A stretch of DNA of 64,000 nucleotides, from positions 1 through 64,000 of the forward strand of contig NZ_QLNP01000034.1 in the NCBI RefSeq assembly GCF_003261175.1, given 5' to 3'. The position numbers and the translations under genes are program-made. The notes below the pieces were generated by a model that did not search any database, was not told the DNA's origin, and saw only the letters and a program-made list of their open reading frames with translations. This document shows, piece after piece, positions 57,139 to 64,000 of the stretch; position 1 is the first letter of the stretch; each line of letters starts with the position of its first letter. Source of the DNA: Arthrobacter globiformis. GTDB taxonomy: Bacteria > Actinomycetota > Actinomycetes > Actinomycetales > Micrococcaceae.

Positions 57139-57867
57139 CTACGACGGGCGCCGGGCGGAGATCCAGAGCGGTGCCCGCTGGGTTGCCGCGCCGTCATTGT
57201 CGGGATGCGGCACATGCAGGGTGCGTCCGAAGGCCTCCTCGGTCAGCGTAACCTCGTGTCCGGCGCCAGTGAGCCGGTCCCGCAGGGCGTCAAGGTCGCC
57301 GGCGTACTCGAAACCCAGTCCTGCGTGCGCCGCGCCGGTACCGGGCCGGGCCATCAGGACTCCGCCGTTCTTGGCCGTGAAGTCGGCGGTTTCGTCGTCG
57401 TCAGGGGCCGGCCGGAACCGTGCTCCGATGTCCCGCAGTGCCTGGGCGGCGGCGGTCACATCTTCGCTGAACCAGACCTCCACCACGGCCAGCGCCGGAT
57501 CGGCATCCGCGCAGATGGCCCCGTGGACGGCCTTGTCCGCGAAAAAGATGAAGCCGTCCGCGCCCGTGATCCGGCAGGAGTCGCCGTGGTCCGCCTGCAC
57601 GAGTTCGGCGGAGGAGGTGTCCGATTCCGCGCCGGACTGGTTGGTGCGCCGGGCAAACTCCTCAAGGTCGCCGACCTCCACGCCAAAGTGCGTGACGCCG
57701 TCCTCCGCCGCGCCCGGCTCGGCCTGGTGCAGCGCCAGCCGGCCCGCCCCGGCGTCGTACTCCCGCCAGGAGCCCTCATCGGTGGACTTGATCATCCCCA
57801 GGTCGGTGAGGAGCCGCTCCCAAGGTTCAAACCGGGACGTGAAGTGGATGGGGCGGACACGAAGCAT
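57139..57867 (-). CDS. VOC (glyoxalase-like) family protein
   Basis: 242 residues from the ATG at 57867, with GAGGAGAG upstream. Two tandem VOC modules: IHFTSRFEPWERLLTDLGM..LALHQ..THFGVEVGDLEEFARR and ADPALAVVEVWFSEDVTAAAQALRDIGARFRP..HAGLGFEYAGDLDALRDRLTGAGHEV. Metal-ligand residues are only partly conserved, so it may bind rather than transform a ligand. It is divergent from the YdeI-type gene. Confidence 0.85.
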   Translation of the reverse strand: MLRVRPIHFTSRFEPWERLLTDLGMIKSTDEGSWREYDAGAGRLALHQAEPGAAEDGVTHFGVEVGDLEEFARRTNQSGAESDTSSAELVQADHGDSCRITGADGFIFFADKAVHGAICADADPALAVVEVWFSEDVTAAAQALRDIGARFRPAPDDDETADFTAKNGGVLMARPGTGAAHAGLGFEYAGDLDALRDRLTGAGHEVTLTEEAFGRTLHVPHPDNDGAATQRAPLWISARRPS

Positions 57868-58009
57868 GCTCTCTCCTCGAACTCGAAACACCAGGATCTT
57901 CGAAAACGGCGCCGACATGGCCATGATGCCACGTCTTGAACCACGAAACACCGGGTTAAACCAGCGGGCACCGGGTTGAATCCAGGGGCGCTGCAGGCAG
58001 AATAGGCAC

Positions 58010-58618
58010 ATGGCTGTGGAACTCGAGGAACTGCTGGTGCCCGACGCCGTCGCGTGGCGGACGTGGCTGGAATCCCACCACAGCGACAGCCCGGGCGTCT
58101 GGCTCGTCCTGCACAAGAAGGGCGGCAACGTCACCGAACTCGACTACAACGCCGCCCTGGACGAGGCGCTGTGCTTCGGCTGGATCGACGGCCAAGTCAA
58201 AAAGCGCGACGGCGACAGTTACTTCCAGCGCATGACCCGCCGGGGTGCCAAGAGCCCCTGGTCCGAGCGGAACGTCGGCCACGTGGCCCGCCTGGACGCA
58301 GAAGGGAAGATGACCGCTCCCGGCTGGGCCGCCGTCGACGCCGCCAAAGCCGACGGCCGCTGGGAGGCCGCCTATGCGGGACCGGCGACGGCGGAGGTCC
58401 CTGCGGACCTGGCCGCCGCCATCGCCGCCGTGCCTGAGGCGCAGGCCATGTTCGATGTGCTCACGTCCGTGAACCGCTACGCGCTGATCTACCGGACCAA
58501 TTCGGTCAAGCAGGCCTCCACTCGGGAGCGCAAAATCGCCGGGTTTGTCGAGATGCTGGCCCGCGGTGAGACGCCGTATCCGCAGAAGAAGCGCCCGGCT
58601 CAAAATCCCGCTGGTTGA
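58010..58618 (+). CDS. YdeI/OmpD-associated family protein
   Basis: 202 residues. Characteristic YdeI segments: WRTWLESHHSDSPGVWLVLHKKGG, LDYNAALDEALCFGWIDGQVKKRDGDSYFQRMTRRGAKSPWSERN and a C-terminal AMFDVLTSVNRYALIYRTNSVKQASTRERKIAGFVEMLARGETPYPQ. Cytoplasmic, function unknown. Its stop codon lies inside a copy of a dispersed repeat, so the last residues are repeat-derived. Confidence 0.9.
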   Translation: MAVELEELLVPDAVAWRTWLESHHSDSPGVWLVLHKKGGNVTELDYNAALDEALCFGWIDGQVKKRDGDSYFQRMTRRGAKSPWSERNVGHVARLDAEGKMTAPGWAAVDAAKADGRWEAAYAGPATAEVPADLAAAIAAVPEAQAMFDVLTSVNRYALIYRTNSVKQASTRERKIAGFVEMLARGETPYPQKKRPAQNPAG

Positions 58619-58686
58619 GCCTGTCGCTTCGTCCCGCCGGTTGAGCCTGTCGAAACCGGGGGGCTTGATCTCGACAAAGCTCGATC
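58613..58686. repeat. Dispersed REP-like repeat cluster
   Basis: GGTTGAGCCTGTCG occurs at 58613-58626 and again, extended to GGTTGAGCCTGTCGAAACC, at 58639-58657. A degenerate inverted copy (CTCGACAAAGCTCGATCA) follows at about 58670-58686. From memory this sequence is a common intergenic repeat in Micrococcaceae. The first copy supplies the stop codon of the YdeI-type gene. Confidence 0.75.
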
Positions 58687-58737
58687 AGCGCGGCGCCGCG
58701 CTAAAATTGGTGCCTACTCCCAACACGAACGGCGAAC

Positions 58738-60438
58738 ATGCAGCGGTATTCCCTACGCACGCTGAGCCCACGCGGGCGGTGGATTGCGGCGGCAGTGGCC
58801 CTGGCTCTAGTGCTGTCTTTGGTGACGGTAATCGGCCTGGCTCGCCGTTCAAATGACGGCGGAACGCAGGGCGGTGCCGGATCTCAGGGCGGCGGACCCC
58901 AAAGCAGCGGTGGCACCCAGAGCGAAGCACCGAAGTCGTTCAGCAGGCCGGAGGGCGCCTCGCAGTTCCGGCCCTCCTACCACCTCACCCCTGCCAAAGA
59001 GTGGATGAACGATCCGCAGCGGCCGTTCCTGCTGGACGGCGTCTGGCATTACTACTACCTTTACAACGCGGACCACCCCGAGGGGAACGGCACCGAATGG
59101 TTCCACGTCACCAGCACCGACCTGGTGCACTGGAAGGACGAGGGCGTCGCCATTGAGAAGTTCAAAAACGGCCTCGGGGACATTGAGACCGGCAGCGCCG
59201 TGGTGGACCAGGACAACACCGCCGGCTTCGGGAAGGGCGCCGTCGTCGCCGTCATGACCCAGCAGGACAAAGGCGTGCAGCGGCAGTCCCTGTTCTATTC
59301 CACGGACAAGGGCTACACCTTCAAGGCCGCCGACGGGAATCCGGTCATGGAGAACCCCGGGGCGCAGCACTGGCGCGACCCGAAAATCATCCGTGACGAG
59401 GCCCGCGGACAGTGGGTGATGGCGCTGGCGGAGGGGGAGAAGATCGGCCTCTACACCTCAAAGGACCTCAAGGACTGGCGCTACGTGTCGGGCTTCGAGC
59501 GGAGGGGCCTGGGAATCCTCGAATGCCCCGACCTCTTCCAGCTGGATCTCGACGGCGACCCCGCCAAACGCACCTGGGTCCTGGCCGCCAGCGCGAACGG
59601 CACCGCGGAAGGCAGGACCACCGGCGTGGCCTACTGGACCGGGACCTTTGACGGAACCGCGTTCACCCCTGCGGAGGACAAACACCAGTGGCTAGACGCC
59701 GGCTCCGACTTTTATGCCGCCGTCACCTGGGACGATCCCCGGCTTTCGGAAAACGAACGGATGGCGTCCCGCCACGCGATCGGCTGGATGAACAACTGGA
59801 CGTACGCCCGGCAGCTGCCCACCACGGACTGGCAGGGCGGCGCCGACTCGATCGTGCGGGACATCCGGCTGAAAACCTTGCGGGGCAGGCCTACCCTCGT
59901 CTCCGCCCCGACCCCGGCGCTGTCCACGCTGGAGGGCGAAGCCAAGACGGCCGGGAGCAGGGAGCTAACCCCGGAGGGCGCCGGTGATCTTCCCGCGCCC
60001 GCTGGCGGCGCCTACCGGCTGGACGTGACCCTGGAACGTGCACCGGGCGACGACGGCACGGAGGGCCTGCTGAAGCTCGGCAGCGCCGGGGCGGACTACG
60101 CCACGGTGGGCTACAACTTCGAGACGGGCACGGCGTGGGTGAGCCGGGCGGCAGTGGTGCCGGGCTCAGAAGCCCTGGGACCTCTCTTTACCGAGCGCAG
60201 GAGCGCGCAGAGCCCGCCCCGCGGCGGCAGCCCGCAGGGAAGGGGCAGCGTGGAGCTGACAGTCTTTGTGGACTATTCCTCGGTTGAGGTCTTCGTGAAC
60301 GGCGGCGAGCAGACCCTGACGTCGGTGGTGCTGCCGCCCACCGGGCAGCCGGCGGTCAGCGCCGCTACGGCCGGCGGGAAGCTGACGCTGAAGTCTTTCA
60401 AGTACACGCCGCTGGCCACCGTGCTGACGGCACGCTAG
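58738..60438 (+). CDS. Glycoside hydrolase family 32 (levanase/exo-fructosidase type)
   Basis: 566 residues. An N-terminal membrane anchor or uncleaved signal (WIAAAVALALVLSLVTVIGLA), a Gly/Gln/Ser-rich linker, then the five-bladed GH32 domain: nucleophile Asp92 in WMNDPQ, transition-state stabiliser Asp214 in WRDPKI, acid/base Glu262 in LECPDLF. The C-terminal beta-sandwich contains VFVDYSSVEVFVNGGEQTLTSVVLP, usual in levanase/inulinase enzymes. It would release fructose from levan, inulin or sucrose outside the cell. No sugar transporter is adjacent. Confidence 0.93.
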   Translation: MQRYSLRTLSPRGRWIAAAVALALVLSLVTVIGLARRSNDGGTQGGAGSQGGGPQSSGGTQSEAPKSFSRPEGASQFRPSYHLTPAKEWMNDPQRPFLLDGVWHYYYLYNADHPEGNGTEWFHVTSTDLVHWKDEGVAIEKFKNGLGDIETGSAVVDQDNTAGFGKGAVVAVMTQQDKGVQRQSLFYSTDKGYTFKAADGNPVMENPGAQHWRDPKIIRDEARGQWVMALAEGEKIGLYTSKDLKDWRYVSGFERRGLGILECPDLFQLDLDGDPAKRTWVLAASANGTAEGRTTGVAYWTGTFDGTAFTPAEDKHQWLDAGSDFYAAVTWDDPRLSENERMASRHAIGWMNNWTYARQLPTTDWQGGADSIVRDIRLKTLRGRPTLVSAPTPALSTLEGEAKTAGSRELTPEGAGDLPAPAGGAYRLDVTLERAPGDDGTEGLLKLGSAGADYATVGYNFETGTAWVSRAAVVPGSEALGPLFTERRSAQSPPRGGSPQGRGSVELTVFVDYSSVEVFVNGGEQTLTSVVLPPTGQPAVSAATAGGKLTLKSFKYTPLATVLTAR

Positions 60439-60514
60439 ACGCGCCGGTGCCGTAGACAGCGTCGCTGGCGCGCGCCATGGCGGCACGCCGCCCAGCGGAA
60501 ATGTCAGCGGAACG

Positions 60515-61678
60515 TTAGTCGGAATCGAGCGGGAAGGCCACGGCTTCGCCCACCACGCGCAGGCAGAGTTCGGTGCCGGGCTGGGCGATGGACGCGTTCC
60601 AGTGCCGGATGGTAATCACCTCACCGCCGCCGGGATAGCGGTGGTCGGGCATGGCGCCGGCCAGCTTGGGCGGCACGGCGAGCTTGAGCCGCACGGTGGT
60701 CTCGGGGCCGAAGTAGTCGGTGTCCACCACCACGCCGCGGATGGGCCCATCCTCAGCGATGCGGATCTGCTCGGGACGCAGCATGAGCTGGACGCGGCCC
60801 TGTGCGGGCGGGCGCCGGACGGGGATCCCGCCCAGCGAGCACGTGGCCAGCGACCCCTCCATCCACGCGTCTAGGATGACGGCGTCGCCCAGGAACTCAG
60901 CGGTGGCACGGTCCGCCGGCCGGGTGTAAACGACGAACGGGTTGCCGATCTGAGCCAGCTTGCCGCCCCGCATCACCGCCACCTGGTCCGCGAAGGACAG
61001 GGCCTCGGCCTGGTCGTGGGTGACCAGGATGGTGGTCACCCCGGCCTCGCTGAGGACCTTGGCAACCGCACGCCGGGTGGCCACCCGCAGTCCGGCGTCC
61101 AGGGCGGAGAACGGCTCGTCCAGCAGCATGAGTTCCGGCTCACGGGCCAGTGCCCGGGCCAGGGCGACGCGCTGCTGCTGGCCGCCGGAGAGCTGGTGCG
61201 GCCGGCGCTTGGCCATGGCCGTGTCCAGCGACACCATTTCGAGGAGTTCGTTGACCCGGGCGTTAACCGCGCGGCGGCCGCCGTCGAGCTTTGCGGCATT
61301 GAGCCCGAAGGCGATGTTCTGCCCCACGGTCAGGTGTGGGAACAGGGCGCCGTCCTGGGCCACGTAGCCGACGTGGCGCTTGTGCGCGGGCTTCCACACG
61401 CCGTCGCCCGCCACCGGGGAACCGTTCAGCGAGATGCTGCCGGTGCCCGGGTGTTCAAACCCGGCGATCAGCCGGAGCAGGGTGGTTTTGCCGGAACCCG
61501 AGGGGCCCACGATCGCGGTTGTTCCGCCCTTGGCCACTGACAGGTTCACGCCCTTGAGGACGGCCTGCGAGCCGAAGTTCTTGGTGACGGAGTCGATCTC
61601 CAGGTGGCTGTTGGTGCTTGGCGCCACGGACCGTGAGATCCGCGGTTCCGGAAGCCTGGACGGGGATTGTTCGGTCAC
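60515..61678 (-). CDS. Ferric iron ABC transporter ATP-binding protein (FbpC type)
   Basis: 387 residues. Walker A GPSGSGKTTLL, Q-loop VGYVAQDGALFPHLTV, signature LSGGQQQRVALARAL, Walker B LMLLDEPFSALD, then a C-terminal TOBE domain. The order with the 12-helix permease and the periplasmic-type binding protein matches the Fbp/Sfu/Hit iron systems. The ATG overlaps the permease stop (ATGA), so the two are coupled. It is the last gene of the operon. Confidence 0.92.
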   Translation of the reverse strand: MTEQSPSRLPEPRISRSVAPSTNSHLEIDSVTKNFGSQAVLKGVNLSVAKGGTTAIVGPSGSGKTTLLRLIAGFEHPGTGSISLNGSPVAGDGVWKPAHKRHVGYVAQDGALFPHLTVGQNIAFGLNAAKLDGGRRAVNARVNELLEMVSLDTAMAKRRPHQLSGGQQQRVALARALAREPELMLLDEPFSALDAGLRVATRRAVAKVLSEAGVTTILVTHDQAEALSFADQVAVMRGGKLAQIGNPFVVYTRPADRATAEFLGDAVILDAWMEGSLATCSLGGIPVRRPPAQGRVQLMLRPEQIRIAEDGPIRGVVVDTDYFGPETTVRLKLAVPPKLAGAMPDHRYPGGGEVITIRHWNASIAQPGTELCLRVVGEAVAFPLDSD

Positions 61679-63267
61679 TGTCCCGCTACTTTCTTGGACT
61701 GCTGGAAGAGCAAATAGGTCATGGGCGCCGAGATGGCGATCATGAGCAGGGCGTACGGCGCCGCGCCGGCGTAGTCGATTTCGCTGCTCTTGCTCCAGAA
61801 CTCGGTGGCCAGGGTCCGGGTCCCGTTGGGGGAGAGCAGCAGCGTGGCGGTCAGCTCGTTGGCGATGCCGAGGAAGACGAGCGCCGCCCCGCCGGCTGCA
61901 GCGGGGGCGGTGAGCCGGAGCGTCACGCGGATGAAGGACAGCAGCGGAGGCGTACCCAGGGCCTGGGCCGCCTCATCCAGCTCCTTGGGTGCCTGGGCCA
62001 GGCCGGCACGGATGTTGACCAGCGCGCGCGGCAGGAACAGGAGGATGTAGGCGGCCACCAGGACGCCCGCCGTCTGGTAGACGCCGGGGACCAGCCGGAT
62101 GCTGACGGTGACGAAGGCCAGGGCCACCACGATGCCGGGCATGGAGCTTGTGACGTAGTTGGAAAGTTCGAGGGCCTTGCTGAACCAGCTGGCATGCCGC
62201 ACGGCCAGGTACGCCATGGGGAAGGCGACAACGGTGGTGGCTCCGGCGCCCGCCAGCCCGTACAGCAGGGTCTGCCACAGCGCCGGAACGAATTCGTCAG
62301 CCGCCCAGATGTCAGCGCCGCCGGCAATGATCCAGCGCAGCACGAACAGCAGCGGCAGCCCGAAGGCAAGCAGGGTCAGGCCGAGCAGGGCCAGCTGGGC
62401 CGGTACCTGGTAGGCGTGCAGCGGCAGGCGCAGGGCCTTGGCCTGCGCGCCGGAGCCCACGCGGGCGTACCGGGCGGTGCCGCGGCTGCGCACCTCGACC
62501 AGGAGCAGGAGGAGGCAGAAGAACACCAGCACGCTGGCCAGCATGGTGCCTGCTGCGCCGTTGAACGTGGACTGGTACTGCACCATGATGGCCGTGGTAA
62601 ACGTGTCGAATCGGATCATCGCGAAGGCGCCGTACTCGGCCAGCAGGTGCAGAGCCACTAGCAGCGCGCCGCCAGTCATCGCGATCCGGAGCTGCGGCAG
62701 GACCACACGGAAAAAGGCCCGCCAGGCCCCCAGCCCGAGGGATGCAGCCGACTGCTCTACGGCGGGATCCAGCCGGCTCAGCGTCGCGGCGGCGGGAATG
62801 TAGACCAGCGGGAAGTAGGAGAGCGTGGCAATAAGGACGCCGGAAAACAGCCCGTGCAGGGACGGCACAGCGGAAACCCACGCGTAGCTGTTGACGAAGG
62901 CAGGGATGGCCAGCGGCGCCGCGAGCAGCACGGCCCACACCTTCTGCCCGCGCAGCGTGGTGCGTTCCACGAGCCACGCGCCGCCCACGCCCAGGATGAG
63001 GCACAGCGGCACCGTGAGCACGATCAGGAGCACGGTGTTGAGCAGCAGCTCACCGACCCGCGGGCGTACGATCAGTTCAATTGCGGTGTCCCAGCCCGTG
63101 GCCATGGTCATGAAGACGACGTAGCCCAGGGGCAGGAGCGAAAACAGGGCGATCAGCACGGCCAGGACGGCCACAGTTGAAACGCCGAAAGGCGGGCGGG
63201 GGCGCTTGCCCCGGCCCGCCGTCGTCGTGCTTCCGGATGTCTCCGGAGCCGATACTTGCGTGATCAC
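61675..63267 (-). CDS. Ferric iron ABC transporter permease (FbpB type, fused halves)
   Basis: 530 residues with about 12 membrane helices in two six-helix halves, each with an EAA-like loop (AAASLGLGAWRAFFRVVLPQLRIAMTGG in the first; AAQALGTPPLLSFIRVTLRLTAPAAAGG in the second). This duplicated form is usual for FbpB/SfuB/HitB permeases. A 4-base gap separates it from the binding-protein gene upstream. Confidence 0.93.
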   Translation of the reverse strand: MITQVSAPETSGSTTTAGRGKRPRPPFGVSTVAVLAVLIALFSLLPLGYVVFMTMATGWDTAIELIVRPRVGELLLNTVLLIVLTVPLCLILGVGGAWLVERTTLRGQKVWAVLLAAPLAIPAFVNSYAWVSAVPSLHGLFSGVLIATLSYFPLVYIPAAATLSRLDPAVEQSAASLGLGAWRAFFRVVLPQLRIAMTGGALLVALHLLAEYGAFAMIRFDTFTTAIMVQYQSTFNGAAGTMLASVLVFFCLLLLLVEVRSRGTARYARVGSGAQAKALRLPLHAYQVPAQLALLGLTLLAFGLPLLFVLRWIIAGGADIWAADEFVPALWQTLLYGLAGAGATTVVAFPMAYLAVRHASWFSKALELSNYVTSSMPGIVVALAFVTVSIRLVPGVYQTAGVLVAAYILLFLPRALVNIRAGLAQAPKELDEAAQALGTPPLLSFIRVTLRLTAPAAAGGAALVFLGIANELTATLLLSPNGTRTLATEFWSKSSEIDYAGAAPYALLMIAISAPMTYLLFQQSKKVAGQ

Positions 63268-63271
63268 AGAA

Positions 63272-64000
63272 TTAGAGCAGTCCTGCCTTGGTCATCAGTT
63301 CGGTGACCTTCTTGGAGTTGAGCTTGGCAGGGTCCACGGTGGGAGCCGCAAGTTCCTTGATGGGAACCAGCTTGTCGTTGGCCGGGACACCGGAGGCGAT
63401 GGCGTACTCGAAGGACGTGCCCTTCTGCAGGACCTCCTGGCCCTTCTTGCCGGTGATGAACTTCAGGAACGCCTGGGCCTTCTCCGCGTTCTTGGACGAC
63501 TTCAGGACGCCGCCGCCCGACACCGACAGGAACGCGCCCGGGTCCTGGTTCTTGAAGTAGTGCGGCGTTACGTTGTTGGAGTTCTCGCCGGTCTTGGCCT
63601 GGTCGCCGTAGTAGTAGTAGTGGTAGATCAGCGCGGCATCAACCTCGCCGGCGTTCACTGCCTTCATGGCGGTGTTGTTGCCCTTGTAGGCGGTGAAGTT
63701 CTCCTTCATGCCCTTCAGCCAAGCCTCGGCAGCGGCCTCGCCCTTGAGCTCAACGAGGGCGGAGACGATGGCCTGGAAGTCGGCGCCGCTCGGGGAGGCT
63801 GCCCACTTGCCCTTCCACTCCGGCTTGGCCAGGTCCAGCATGGACTTCGGCAGCTTGTCCTCGGAGATCTTGTTCTTGTCGTACACCAGGACGGTGGAGC
63901 GGGCGGCAATGCCGGTCCACTTATTGGTGCTGGGGCGGAACTCCGCCGGAACCTGGGCCACCGTGTCCTTGTCAACGTCGGCGAACAGGCCGGCGTTCTC
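63272..64000 (-). CDS. Ferric iron ABC transporter substrate-binding protein (FbpA type), truncated by the window
   Basis: The C-terminal ~243 residues are present; the gene continues past the window edge, so signal peptide and start are not seen. Segments typical of the iron-binding group: STNKWTGIAARSTVLVYDKNKI, PSGADFQAIVSALVELKGEAAAEAWLKGMKENFTAYKGNNTAMKAVNAGEVDAALIYHYYYYGDQ, where the tyrosine cluster supplies the iron ligands. Highly A/T-poor with strong codon bias, suggesting good expression. First known gene of the - strand iron-uptake operon. Confidence 0.93.
   Translation of the reverse strand, partial: ENAGLFADVDKDTVAQVPAEFRPSTNKWTGIAARSTVLVYDKNKISEDKLPKSMLDLAKPEWKGKWAASPSGADFQAIVSALVELKGEAAAEAWLKGMKENFTAYKGNNTAMKAVNAGEVDAALIYHYYYYGDQAKTGENSNNVTPHYFKNQDPGAFLSVSGGGVLKSSKNAEKAQAFLKFITGKKGQEVLQKGTSFEYAIASGVPANDKLVPIKELAAPTVDPAKLNSKKVTELMTKAGLL

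Noticed and set aside
56398-57939. 513-codon + strand frame
   Set aside because: Antisense to the NUDIX-like and VOC genes and through the hairpin between them; no motif.

Overview
The window is chromosomal DNA from a high-GC Gram-positive bacterium of the Micrococcaceae, most likely Arthrobacter or Pseudarthrobacter. The evidence is the strong G/C third-position bias, the many GTG starts, the neighbourhood recR - dnaX - small SRP RNA, a glyoxylate-shunt locus beside a RamB/ScfR-type regulator, and the lipoprotein and cell-wall gene types. I saw no insertion sequence, prophage or CRISPR array.

Layout. (1) 0.2-8.3 kb: two large secreted subtilisin-like (S8) proteases on the + strand bracket a three-gene - strand operon. 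The operon encodes a lipoprotein with a Streptomyces-subtilisin-inhibitor (SSI)-like domain, a DNA-glycosylase-like protein, and a second SSI-like protein with no export signal. (2) 8.3-9.5 kb: a MarR regulator with a palindromic operator, and two tandem related small proteins. (3) 9.6-16.1 kb: housekeeping genes lysC, recR, dnaX, SRP RNA, a YqfO-like protein and tRNA-Ser(GGA). (4) 16.1-27.2 kb: an MpaB-type oxygenase, an M23 cell-wall peptidase, a metallophosphodiesterase, a Stealth sugar-phosphate transferase, a HAD phosphatase, a LytR_C protein, a TetR regulator, a DsbA/FrnE-type oxidoreductase and a glycosyltransferase. (5) 27.2-37.2 kb: a carbohydrate catabolic cluster with four Gfo/Idh/MocA dehydrogenases, two xylose-isomerase-like TIM barrels, a ROK regulator, ThuA and an MFS transporter. 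(6) 37.4-44.1 kb: acetate/C2 metabolism, with malate synthase, isocitrate lyase, a RamB-like regulator and pyruvate:quinone oxidoreductase. (7) 44.2-51.9 kb: a serpin lipoprotein, ThiD/PdxK kinase, a response regulator - histidine kinase - TAXI binding-protein operon, and a divergent MHS-family symporter. (8) 52-58.6 kb: an AbiEi/DUF559-type gene flanked by two copies of one hairpin repeat, tgt, and several small soluble proteins. (9) 58.7-64 kb: a GH32 fructosidase and an Fbp-type ferric iron ABC transporter cut by the window end.

How the genes may work together. The most unusual region is the first: two paralogous exported proteases beside two candidate inhibitors of that protease class, one membrane-anchored and one apparently cytoplasmic. 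A third candidate protease inhibitor, the serpin lipoprotein, lies 36 kb away. The second notable unit is the kinase/regulator operon that ends in an orphan solute-binding protein, which looks like a three-component sensor facing a divergent organic-acid-type transporter. The sugar cluster has the gene content expected of oxidative (3-keto-sugar) glycoside catabolism. A set of long intergenic hairpins recurs between genes from 37 kb onward. All family assignments come from reading the sequence by eye, without database searches.
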